From Maribacter cobaltidurans (GTDB taxonomy: Bacteria; Bacteroidota; Bacteroidia; Flavobacteriales; Flavobacteriaceae): a DNA stretch of 64,000 nt. Both the position numbers and the translations under genes were made by a program. The stretch lies in NCBI RefSeq assembly GCF_002269385.1, contig NZ_CP022957.1:1421001-1485000 (forward strand), in the 5' to 3' direction. Under the pieces are notes generated by a model. The model did no database searches and was not told the DNA's origin. It saw nothing but the letters and a program-made list of their open reading frames with translations. This document shows positions 42,321-50,650 of the stretch, in pieces. Each line of letters opens with the position of its first letter. The first letter of the stretch is position 1.

Positions 42321-43874
42321 ATGAACAAACCACTACTATTTTTCTTTCTATTTTTTATTGGTTCCATTATAAACCTTAAGGCTCAGACTACTGAAGAAAT
42401 CGTAGCCGCCATTGAAAAAGAAGGCACTGAAAACTCAAAACTGGAAGAATTGGCCTATCAGCTTATGGATTACAACGGACCCCGATTGGTGGGGACACCG
42501 GAAATGAAATCGGCACACGATTGGGCCGTAAATACGTATAAAAGTTGGGGCATTGATGCCGAAAACCAGCAATGGGGAACTTGGAAGGGTTGGCAAAGGG
42601 GCATTACCCATGTGGATATGGTTTCTCCTAGGGTGGCCTCGTTACAAGCCACTCAATTGGCATGGAGCCCAAGTACGGGCAAAAAAGGGGTTACCGCAGA
42701 ATTGGTTACATTACCCACAGTGGGGGATTCCATGGCATTTGCCAAGTGGCTTCCCTCCGTAAAGGGGAAAATAGTCATGGTCAGCATGATGCAGCCTACA
42801 GGAAGACCGGATGATAACTGGGAAGAATTCGCTACCGAAGCATCCTTTGCCAAAATGAAAGAGGAAAGGGAAGCGATGGAAAAAGCCTGGGACGAAAACA
42901 TGAAAAACACCGGATATTCCAGTAGGACCATCAACAAAGCTTTGGAAGATGCGGGAGCGGTAGCCATTGCGCAATCCCGCTGGTCTCGAGGTTTCGGAGC
43001 CAATAAAATATTCAGCGCGGGTACGGATAAAATTCCTGTGGTGGACATCTCCTTGGAAGATTATGGAATGTTGTATAGAATGGTAGAACACGGTGCAAAA
43101 CCACAAATTAAAATTGTAGCAGAATCGGAAGATTTGGGAGAGGTACCTACCTTCAATACCATCGCTACCATTCCCGGAACGGAACTTCCCGATGAATATG
43201 TAATCCTTTCCGCCCATTTTGACTCATGGGATGGAGCTACGGGAGCAACGGACAATGGTACGGGAACCATTACCATGTTAGAGGCCGCCAGAATTTTGAA
43301 AAAAGTATATCCCAACCCAAAAAGAACTATTCTTATTGGTCACTGGGGTAGCGAAGAACAGGGGTTAAACGGTTCAAGGGCCTTTGTGGAGGATAACCCA
43401 AAAATTGTTGAAGGCCTACAGGCACTGTTCAACCAGGACAATGGTACGGGAAGAGTGGTACGCATTTCAGGACAAGGTTTTTTAAATTCCTATGCATATT
43501 TGGGCAGATGGCTGGAAGCCGTTCCCGATGCCTATAAAAATGAAATTGAAACCACTTTTCCCGGAACTCCAGGTGGAGGAGGTTCCGACTATGCATCCTT
43601 TGTCGCCGCTGGTGCACCGGCATTTTCCTTAAGCTCCCTGAGTTGGGCCTATTGGAATTATACATGGCACACCAATTTGGACACCTATGACAAAATTGTG
43701 TTTGACGATGTGCGCAACAACGCCATCCTAACGGCCATTTTGACCTATATGGCCTGTGAGGACCCTGAAAAAACATCGAGGGAAAAAGCGGTATTGGGTA
43801 TCAATCCAAGAACGGGGGAACAACGGGAATGGCCATCCCAACGAAGCCCTAATCGTAGGGGTGGATTGGATTAA
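42321..43874 (+). CDS. Exported M28-family aminopeptidase
   Basis: A 517-residue peptidase with a signal peptide ending LKAQ. Zn ligands and catalytic residues: SAHFDSWDGATGATDNGTG (His, Asp), WGSEEQGLNGSR (Glu-Glu), FNQDNGTGR (Asp) and TWHTNLDTYDK (His). A PA-type insert seems to precede the metal domain (about 130-250). It cleaves N-terminal residues or dipeptides in the periplasm or outside. It begins 69 bases after the M20 gene. Confidence 0.9.
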   Translation: MNKPLLFFFLFFIGSIINLKAQTTEEIVAAIEKEGTENSKLEELAYQLMDYNGPRLVGTPEMKSAHDWAVNTYKSWGIDAENQQWGTWKGWQRGITHVDMVSPRVASLQATQLAWSPSTGKKGVTAELVTLPTVGDSMAFAKWLPSVKGKIVMVSMMQPTGRPDDNWEEFATEASFAKMKEEREAMEKAWDENMKNTGYSSRTINKALEDAGAVAIAQSRWSRGFGANKIFSAGTDKIPVVDISLEDYGMLYRMVEHGAKPQIKIVAESEDLGEVPTFNTIATIPGTELPDEYVILSAHFDSWDGATGATDNGTGTITMLEAARILKKVYPNPKRTILIGHWGSEEQGLNGSRAFVEDNPKIVEGLQALFNQDNGTGRVVRISGQGFLNSYAYLGRWLEAVPDAYKNEIETTFPGTPGGGGSDYASFVAAGAPAFSLSSLSWAYWNYTWHTNLDTYDKIVFDDVRNNAILTAILTYMACEDPEKTSREKAVLGINPRTGEQREWPSQRSPNRRGGLD

Positions 43875-43916
43875 TAATTTGGTGCTTTTTTTAATAATTT
43901 CTTGAATCTGAAGGAA

Positions 43917-44648
43917 CTAGGAAAGCATGGCCGCTCGAATTGTACGGCTCCAAATGTCGTACCCGGCCTTGTTCAAATGTAAGCCATCGGACATATAGAT
44001 ATCGTAAAGGGGCTTTTGGTTAGGCCCAATCATATTATTGAACACATCTATATACTGGGCCCCAAGTTCATGGATAACGTACTGTTTCAATAAGTGATTG
44101 GTTTCCAGAATTTCCGGAATCATCCCTTGTCTGGCCAGGGTGGGCTTCAAGCTGATTACCGCAAGTTCAATCGTTATATCCTTTTCCTTGATTTTTTGTA
44201 CGAGTTTTTTGAAATCTGTCAACACCACCTCGGGCGACTTGCCTTCGCCCAAATCGTTCTCCCCGGCATATAGAACAATTTTGCCAGGATGTAAAGGACC
44301 GAATATCTCATCAAAATAATGGGCACACCAAGCATAGTTGGAACCACCGAAACCTAGGTTCAACACATTCAGGGGCGCTAGGTCATTTTTCATATGAACC
44401 CATAGCCGTATGGAGGAGCTTCCATAAAAGACAATTAGGTTTTCCTGTTGATCCAAGGTCCGCACCCTTCTTTTGAGTCGGTCAATCTGGTGACGCCAAA
44501 AATCGGACGGGTCTTCTCCGTCAGTCTGCGATGTTCTCATTGTGTCATCCTGAACCTTATCGGCAGACCCGTTAAACCCCAAATGTTTCCAAAAATCAGC
44601 AACTACCGATTTTAATCGCGCTAGATAATCCATTCCTAAATACTTCAT
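43917..44648 (-). CDS. SGNH/GDSL-type hydrolase
   Basis: A 243-residue esterase-like protein. Block I reads VFYGSSSIRLW (nucleophile Ser in GSSS rather than GDS), block II LNLGFGGSN, block III YAGENDLGEG and block V DGLHLNKAGY with the Asp-His pair. No signal peptide is seen at the N-terminus. It probably removes acyl or acetyl groups. It is divergent from the VPS10 protein gene and separated by 333 bases. Confidence 0.83.
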   Translation of the reverse strand: MKYLGMDYLARLKSVVADFWKHLGFNGSADKVQDDTMRTSQTDGEDPSDFWRHQIDRLKRRVRTLDQQENLIVFYGSSSIRLWVHMKNDLAPLNVLNLGFGGSNYAWCAHYFDEIFGPLHPGKIVLYAGENDLGEGKSPEVVLTDFKKLVQKIKEKDITIELAVISLKPTLARQGMIPEILETNHLLKQYVIHELGAQYIDVFNNMIGPNQKPLYDIYMSDGLHLNKAGYDIWSRTIRAAMLS

Positions 44649-44981
44649 CGCAAAGGTACATTATACCAAGAAGTACATCAGTATTATACATTAATATCAA
44701 TCTGGTGGAATAAAAACTAATTGTCCGTAACCAATCATAACAAACTGTCACCTCAAGCGCAGTCGAGAGGCCAATGAAGATAATTTTATCAAAATTTAGG
44801 TCTCGACTGCGCTCGACCTGACATTGAAATTTAAAATATGGCAGGTACCAAATATTCAAAAAAAATTCATTTCTAAAATCTCCTCATTGGATTCCTTCTC
44901 CCTCATGTTTAAAACCTCGCTATGGATTAAAAAAATAAATACCGATTCATTATCTTCATAGCCCTAAAACCATCCATAACC
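44649..44981. other. Intergenic region (333 bases) holding a REP-like repeat
   Basis: This divergent gap contains the palindromic repeat at 44753-44816 and otherwise AT-rich sequence. I see no gene. It must hold the promoters of the SGNH hydrolase and the VPS10-type protein, but I see no box that fits the consensus well. Confidence 0.6.
44753..44816. repeat. REP-like palindromic repeat, copy 3
   Basis: TCAAGCGCAGTCGAGA (44753-44768) and TCTCGACTGCGCTCGA (44801-44816) pair at 15 of 16 positions with a 32-base loop. Flanks TGTCACC and GACCTGACA extend the symmetry. The right arm is identical to that of copy 1. Confidence 0.85.
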
Positions 44982-47900
44982 ATGATACAAAAACTAAGCT
45001 TCCTCCTTGCCCTACTCTTTATTTTACCAACAACTGTAGAATCACAACGCAAAAAAAACAAAAACCAATCAGACTACATAAAAGTTCAGGACTCCATGTT
45101 TACCAGCTTAAAGTGGCGTAACATTGGTCCTTCACGAGGCGGAAGAAGTGTCGCCTCTACCGGGGTCATTGGTGAGCCCATGACCTATTACATGGGAACC
45201 GTAGGCGGTGGCATCTACAAAACGACCGATGACGGAATAACTTGGAAAAATATTTCGGACGGATTTTTAAAAACTGGAACCGTTGGAGCCATTGCGGTGG
45301 CCGAAAGCAACCCTAATATCGTGTTCGTTGGCATGGGCGAGCATGCCGCAAGGGGTGTAATGACCTCCATGGGTGACGGGGTTTATAAATCTACCGATGC
45401 CGGAAAGACTTGGTCCCACATTGGCTTGGATGAAACCCGACATATCTCTGACGTTATTATTGACCCTACCAATCCAGATATTGTTTTTGTAGCGGCCCAA
45501 GGTGCTCAATACGGTCCCAGTGCGCAACGAGGAATTTATAAATCCATGGACGGCGGGGCCACTTGGGAAAACGTGCTCTTTGTGGATAACAATACAGGGG
45601 CCTCTTCCCTATCCATGGACATGAACAATCCATTGATTCTCTATGCGGCCATGTGGCAGCATAGGCGCTATTCATGGGTGATGGAATCCGGTGGAAAAGG
45701 TTCTGGCATTTATAAATCAACCGATGGGGGGGCCACTTGGGAGCAGTTAAAGGAAGGCTTACCCGATGAGATGGGTAAAATTGGAATATCCGTTTCCCGT
45801 GCAAATCCTGAAAAGGTATTCGCCGTTATTGAGGCCGAAGGTGAAAAAGGAGGGGTTTATCGCTCAGATGATGCCGGTAAAAAATGGACTCAGGTAAACA
45901 AGGACCGCATTAACATCGCACGGGCCTGGTATTACATTGAAATTTTTGCCGACCCACAAAACGAGAACGTCGTCTATGTGTTAAATGCTCCGGTGACCAA
46001 ATCCATCGATGGTGGAAAAACGTTCACCCCCGTTCCTACCCCACACGGAGATAATCATCATTTATGGATCAATCCACACGACAATCAAAAGATGATCAAC
46101 TCCAATGACGGTGGTGCCAATATTTCCAACAACGGCGGTACAAGTTGGAGTACGCAAAAGAATCAGACAACGGCACAATTCTACAGGGTGATTACTGATA
46201 ATCTATTCCCCTACAACGTTTATGGTGGACAGCAGGACAACTCTACGGTCGCAATTGCTTCTAGAACCAACGATTCCGGTATCGACTGGAAGGATTGGCA
46301 TGCTGTAGCCGGTGGGGAAAGTGCCTTCTTGGCGTTTGACCCAAATGACCCAAAATTCATCTATGGGGGCACCTACCAAGGAAATATAGACAAGTGGGAT
46401 GCCGCTACGAAAACCTCAAAACCCATCAAGGAATATCCAGAACTTGGACTAAGTATTGCTCCCAAGGATGCACGATACCGATATAACTGGAATGCCCCTA
46501 TCATCACGTCACCGCACAACCGAAAAACCATTTATCATGCAGGCAACGTAGTCTTCAAATCTACGGATGAAGGTATCAGTTGGACCACTATAAGTCCAGA
46601 CCTCACCAAAAACGAAAAAGATAAACACGGTCCAGGGGGTACCCCCTTTACCAATGAGGCCGCCGGTGGCGAAAATTATAACACCATTACCTATTTGGTA
46701 GAATCCCCCCACGAAGAAGGCTTTCTTTGGGCGGGCAATGATGACGGTCTATTGCATATGACCAAGGACGGAGGACAAAACTGGCAAAATGTAACACCGG
46801 AAGGGATAAAGGACGGAATCGTAAATAGTATAGAGGTTTCCCCTCACGACCCCGCCACCGCATACGTAGTGGTAATGCGCTACAAGTCCATGGACTTGAA
46901 TTCCTATATTTTTAAGACTACGGATTACGGTACTACTTGGACCAAAATAGTAAATGGCATCACTGGGGAGCATAATTTTACAAGAGTCGTTCGCGAGGAC
47001 AAAAAAGTAAAAGGCCTGCTATATGCAGGTACGGAAACCGGCTTGTTTATTTCCTTAAACGATGGCCAAAATTGGCAACCTTTACAATTGAACCTGCCCG
47101 TAGTCCCCATCAACGACCTCATCATTCATGACAATGATTTGGTGGCCGCCACAGCAGGTAGGGCCTTTTGGATATTGGACGACCTATCGGCCCTACAAAA
47201 CATAAAGACCGAGAAACAACAGGAGGTTTCCATTTTTCAACCTAAGGACACCTATTTATTTATTGGAGGATATAACGAAAAGCCCGTTCCCGGATTAGGT
47301 TCCAACCCAAAAAGTGGAGTTACCTTCGATTATTACTTGGAGTCGAAATTGGATTCCACGGAACTCCAACTAGAAGTCCTGCATAATGGCAAAGTCATTC
47401 GTACCATTACCAACCAGAAACCAAAGGATTTTAAATCTTGGCCGGGAGGTCCTTCAAAACCGGAAGTTTTACCTTCCAAAAAAGGGTACAACCGCTACAC
47501 TTGGAATTTTAGGAAAGACCCGCTTCCCGCCGTGGACAAGGTTTTTGTTTATGGAGGCGACCAAGGGTCTACCGTTGGCCCTGGAACATATACCCTTCGA
47601 CTATCCACACCGGATGAATATTCCGAAACCAGCGTAAACATTTTGGCCAATCCCAATATTGATGCCTCTCCTGCCGATTATCAAGAACAGCAAGAGGTAC
47701 TTAACACCATAGATAAAACCGTTATGGAAATTCATGAAGCGGTCAATGCCATGCGCTCTGCCAAATCGCAACTTAAAACCTATAACAAGCTCTTAAAGGA
47801 TAACGAAAAAGCAACAGAACTCCTGAAACAGGGAGATTCCATTTTGGGACACATAACGGATTGGGAAGAAAAATTAATTCAGCCGAAACAGAAAACATTT

Positions 47901-48131
47901 CAAGATGTTATCAATTTCAAGAACCAACTCAATGCACAATTCCTGAATCTCAAGGATTATGTTGATGTGCCCGAACCTAAAGTTACGGCAGGTGCCAAGG
48001 AAAGATTGAGGGATTTATTAACTGCTTGGAGCAGTTTAAAACAAGAACAAAAGACCATAATTCAGCAAGAAATGGCCAGTTATAACAACCTCTACAAAAC
48101 ACTTGAACTTCCGGCCATTATTATGGAATAA
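44982..48131 (+). CDS. Large secreted VPS10/BNR-repeat protein
   Basis: A 1049-residue exported protein (signal 1 to about 21, ending TTVESQ). Multiple BNR/Asp-box style repeats (for example [65 protein letters not shown]) form a sortilin/VPS10-like beta-propeller over the first about 750 residues, followed by a beta domain and a helical C-terminus (about 900-1049). Commonly annotated as WD40/YTN/VPS10 glycosyl hydrolase-like. No true catalytic residues are assigned. Role probably in binding or processing extracellular polymers. Confidence 0.88.
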   Translation: MIQKLSFLLALLFILPTTVESQRKKNKNQSDYIKVQDSMFTSLKWRNIGPSRGGRSVASTGVIGEPMTYYMGTVGGGIYKTTDDGITWKNISDGFLKTGTVGAIAVAESNPNIVFVGMGEHAARGVMTSMGDGVYKSTDAGKTWSHIGLDETRHISDVIIDPTNPDIVFVAAQGAQYGPSAQRGIYKSMDGGATWENVLFVDNNTGASSLSMDMNNPLILYAAMWQHRRYSWVMESGGKGSGIYKSTDGGATWEQLKEGLPDEMGKIGISVSRANPEKVFAVIEAEGEKGGVYRSDDAGKKWTQVNKDRINIARAWYYIEIFADPQNENVVYVLNAPVTKSIDGGKTFTPVPTPHGDNHHLWINPHDNQKMINSNDGGANISNNGGTSWSTQKNQTTAQFYRVITDNLFPYNVYGGQQDNSTVAIASRTNDSGIDWKDWHAVAGGESAFLAFDPNDPKFIYGGTYQGNIDKWDAATKTSKPIKEYPELGLSIAPKDARYRYNWNAPIITSPHNRKTIYHAGNVVFKSTDEGISWTTISPDLTKNEKDKHGPGGTPFTNEAAGGENYNTITYLVESPHEEGFLWAGNDDGLLHMTKDGGQNWQNVTPEGIKDGIVNSIEVSPHDPATAYVVVMRYKSMDLNSYIFKTTDYGTTWTKIVNGITGEHNFTRVVREDKKVKGLLYAGTETGLFISLNDGQNWQPLQLNLPVVPINDLIIHDNDLVAATAGRAFWILDDLSALQNIKTEKQQEVSIFQPKDTYLFIGGYNEKPVPGLGSNPKSGVTFDYYLESKLDSTELQLEVLHNGKVIRTITNQKPKDFKSWPGGPSKPEVLPSKKGYNRYTWNFRKDPLPAVDKVFVYGGDQGSTVGPGTYTLRLSTPDEYSETSVNILANPNIDASPADYQEQQEVLNTIDKTVMEIHEAVNAMRSAKSQLKTYNKLLKDNEKATELLKQGDSILGHITDWEEKLIQPKQKTFQDVINFKNQLNAQFLNLKDYVDVPEPKVTAGAKERLRDLLTAWSSLKQEQKTIIQQEMASYNNLYKTLELPAIIME

Positions 48132-48147
48132 TATTAATTCATACGAG

Positions 48148-48720
48148 ATGACCGATTTTATCTGCGACAGGAACTTTAAATCCGAGGACTTTACGCAAAT
48201 ACGATTGAAAAGGGCGGAATATGAAAACTGCACCTTTGAAGGCTGTAATTTTTCCAATGGTTTTTTGGACAATCAAAACTTTATGGAGTGCACTTTTACG
48301 GACTGTAATCTTAGCAATGCCAATTTGACCAATACCATTTTTAAGGAAGTGGACTTTAAGCACTGCAAAATGATGGGTATGAAATTCGAGGACTGTAACG
48401 ATTTTTTAATGGACTTTTCATTTTTGGATTGTACGCTAAACTACACCTCGTTCTACGGATTGGATTTAAAAAACATACAGATTATTGATTGTAATCTTGT
48501 TGCCACGGATTTTACGGATAGTAATTTATCCGGCTCAAAATTTGATAACTGTGATCTAGATAAGGCCATATTCATCAATACGGACCTATCCAATGCCGAT
48601 TTGGGTACTTCGTACCATATAACCATGGACCCGGAGCAGAACAAATTGAAGCATGCACTATTTTCTTTGGCAAGTTTGCCGGGCCTTTTGGGCAAACATG
48701 AAATACGTGTAAGCCCTTGA
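48148..48720 (+). CDS. Pentapeptide repeat protein (Qnr/McbG-like)
   Basis: A 190-residue right-handed quadrilateral beta-helix protein built from A(D/N)LXX-type repeats (YENCTFEGCNFSNGFLDNQN, DCNLSNANLTNTIF, DSNLSGSKFDNCDLDKAIF). The ending DPEQNKLKHALFSLASLPGLL is like that of DNA-mimic gyrase-protecting proteins (inference from memory of Qnr/McbG-type ends). It may protect topoisomerases or just bind a partner. ATG at 48148 chosen over an upstream start that would overlap the VPS10 gene. Confidence 0.82.
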   Translation: MTDFICDRNFKSEDFTQIRLKRAEYENCTFEGCNFSNGFLDNQNFMECTFTDCNLSNANLTNTIFKEVDFKHCKMMGMKFEDCNDFLMDFSFLDCTLNYTSFYGLDLKNIQIIDCNLVATDFTDSNLSGSKFDNCDLDKAIFINTDLSNADLGTSYHITMDPEQNKLKHALFSLASLPGLLGKHEIRVSP

Positions 48721-49103
48721 TGATTTCAAAAGTCCATCATATCGCCATTATTTGTTCCGATTATGAAAAGTCCAAAAATTTCTACACCCAATTTCTTGGA
48801 CTCACTATCAATAATGAAACCTATAGAAAAGAACGAGCATCCTATAAATTGGATTTGGCCCTCAACGGCGACTATATCATAGAATTGTTCTCATTTCCTA
48901 ACCCTCCCGAGAGAACCTCAAGACCGGAGGCCTGCGGGCTGAGGCATCTGGCTTTTCAGGTTCCTAATATCGAGCGTATTGTTGAACATTGTAAAAAACA
49001 TGATATGCTCGTTGAACCTATCAGGATGGATGAAATCACGGGAAAGAAATTCACGTTTATTTCCGATCCGGATAATTTGCCCATCGAATTTTATGAAAAC
49101 TAA
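48720..49103 (+). CDS. VOC-family protein (glyoxalase-like)
   Basis: A 127-residue VOC protein with KVHHIAIICSDYEKSKNFYTQ, DYIIELFSFPNPP, LRHLAFQVPNIERIVEH and FTFISDPDNLPIEFYEN. The metal ligands His, Glu, His, Glu all have a candidate. This resembles the YaeR/GloA2 group. The ATG at 48720 overlaps the upstream stop by one base and is preferred to the TTG three bases earlier. Confidence 0.86.
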   Translation: MISKVHHIAIICSDYEKSKNFYTQFLGLTINNETYRKERASYKLDLALNGDYIIELFSFPNPPERTSRPEACGLRHLAFQVPNIERIVEHCKKHDMLVEPIRMDEITGKKFTFISDPDNLPIEFYEN

Positions 49104-49155
49104 TTTTAAGCGTTTGTAAACGGATATTTGTTACCTTGTTGTAAACTAATCATCT

Positions 49156-49647
49156 ATGAGACTTTTCTTTTTCTTTTCCGTATTATTTGTTCAGTCATTG
49201 GTTGCGCAGAACACGGTATCCTTCGAAGAAGGTACTACCTCCCCAGAAGCTACACTTTTAGATGTCGAATGGATGACCGGTCATTGGAAAGGAGAGGCCT
49301 TTGGAGGTATTACTGAGGAAATCTGGAGCCCGCCCTTGGGAGGAAGTATGATGTTTTCCTTTAAACTTGTAGTGAATGGAATGGTCAATTTTTATGAATT
49401 GGGACATATCAAGGAGGTGGGTGGAACCTTGTTATTACAATTGAAACACTTTGGCGGCGATTTAAAGGGTTGGGAAGAAAAGAACGATACGGTCGATTTT
49501 AAATTAGTTAAACTAGAACCTAATAAGGTGTTTTTTGATGACTTTACACTAGAAAGGATATCGGACCAAGAAATTAATTTATATGTTGTCGTTGGAGACG
49601 ATGAAGGGAACCAGGAAGAAGTTCAATTCAATTACAAAAGACAATAA
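49156..49647 (+). CDS. Secreted DUF6265-type protein
   Basis: A 163-residue protein with a signal peptide (ending SLVAQN). The mature part has VEWMTGHWKGEAFGGITEEIWSPP (split here for length) and continues with GGSMMFSFKLVVNG and LLLQLKHFGGDLKGWEEK, the pattern of the DUF6265 family found in many Bacteroidota. Probably a small lipocalin-like beta barrel. Function unknown. Confidence 0.78.
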   Translation: MRLFFFFSVLFVQSLVAQNTVSFEEGTTSPEATLLDVEWMTGHWKGEAFGGITEEIWSPPLGGSMMFSFKLVVNGMVNFYELGHIKEVGGTLLLQLKHFGGDLKGWEEKNDTVDFKLVKLEPNKVFFDDFTLERISDQEINLYVVVGDDEGNQEEVQFNYKRQ

Positions 49648-49648
49648 A

Positions 49649-50002
49649 GTGGAAAAAAGAAAATGTCTGGAATGTGGTTCCGAAATCATGGGCCGAATAG
49701 ACAAGAAATTTTGTAATGATTATTGCAGAAACGCTTACAATAACAAGGTCAACAAGGACAGTAAAAACTTGATGCGGAACATCAATAATCGGTTAAGAAA
49801 AAATTATCGTATCCTGGACAGCTTTAAACTCAACGATGGGAAAACAAAAACTACCAAAACCCGTTTGATGGACAAAGGGTTTGATTTTGAGTATATTACC
49901 AATCTCTATACGACAAAAAAGGGAACTACCTATTACTTTATATATGACCTGGGATATCTTCCCTTGGACAACGATTACTATATGATCGTAAAACGCGAAT
50001 AG
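49649..50002 (+). CDS. Zinc-ribbon protein of unknown function
   Basis: I start at GTG 49649, one base after the previous stop. The protein (117 residues) opens with a zinc-ribbon-like Cys pattern KRKCLECGSEIMGRIDKKFC followed by NDYC, i.e. CxxC-n-CxxxC. A basic segment with many Asn, Lys and Arg follows, and a C-terminal beta-rich part (TTYYFIYDLGYLPLDNDYYM). It may bind nucleic acid. Small proteins of this form are common in Flavobacteriia. Confidence 0.7.
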   Translation: MEKRKCLECGSEIMGRIDKKFCNDYCRNAYNNKVNKDSKNLMRNINNRLRKNYRILDSFKLNDGKTKTTKTRLMDKGFDFEYITNLYTTKKGTTYYFIYDLGYLPLDNDYYMIVKRE

Positions 50003-50014
50003 TGTTTTTTTACT

Positions 50015-50038
50015 AAAAAATGCCTCCTTTCGGAAGCA
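50015..50038 (-). terminator. Rho-independent terminator for CBS-domain gene
   Basis: On the minus strand the 7-bp stem TGCTTCC/GGAGGCA (one T-G pair) with a GAAA tetraloop (50038-50021) is followed directly by TTTTTT (50020-50015). It lies 29 bases after the stop of the leftward CBS gene. Confidence 0.8.
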
Positions 50039-50066
50039 CCTTCTTTAACTAACTTGGTTTAAAAAT

Positions 50067-50531
50067 TTATTTCCAATTGTGACCACTCAATTTTAAGGCC
50101 GCAATTACGATATCCTTTCTACTTATCTGACCTACCAAGATTCCGTTTCGCATTACCGGTAATCTTCTTCTGTTATGTTGAGCAAAAATTCCGGCGGCAT
50201 CAAATATGGATATATCATCCGGTATGGTTTCCACATTTTTGGTCATGAAATTCTCTACATTCTTCTCAAGAATAGGTTGGTTAAAGTAACGACTCTCCGA
50301 AATTTGTTTCATGCAATCGGCCTCTGAGATAATCCCAACCAGGAACCCATTGTCGTCCAATACTGGACCCCCTGAAATGTGATGTTTGGCAAACTTTTCC
50401 ATTACCTCCAAAATAGACTGATCTGGTCTAAATGTCACTAATTTGGTCGTCATATAATCGGCCACCAATATTGGGGCCTCAAATTCTTTTTTAACAATCT
50501 TCCTGATTCCTTGAAAGCTTTTGATACCCAT
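50067..50531 (-). CDS. Two-CBS-domain protein
   Basis: A 154-residue protein made of two CBS motifs: VADYMTTKLVTFRPDQSILEV and ENFMTKNVETIPDDISIFDA as first strands and GGPVLDDNGFLVGIISEAD and RRLPVMRNGILVGQISRKD as second strands. CBS pairs bind adenosyl ligands and regulate partners. No partner gene is adjacent. It ends in a good terminator. Confidence 0.9.
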   Translation of the reverse strand: MGIKSFQGIRKIVKKEFEAPILVADYMTTKLVTFRPDQSILEVMEKFAKHHISGGPVLDDNGFLVGIISEADCMKQISESRYFNQPILEKNVENFMTKNVETIPDDISIFDAAGIFAQHNRRRLPVMRNGILVGQISRKDIVIAALKLSGHNWK

Positions 50532-50650
50532 AGCGATTTATTTGTTGATTAATTAATAAATATATTAAAAAAAAGTTAATATGCTAAAAAAAATAGATGA
50601 ATGGTGCCGTCTCTTTAATATTTAATACTTTTAAACAGAACTGAACACCA

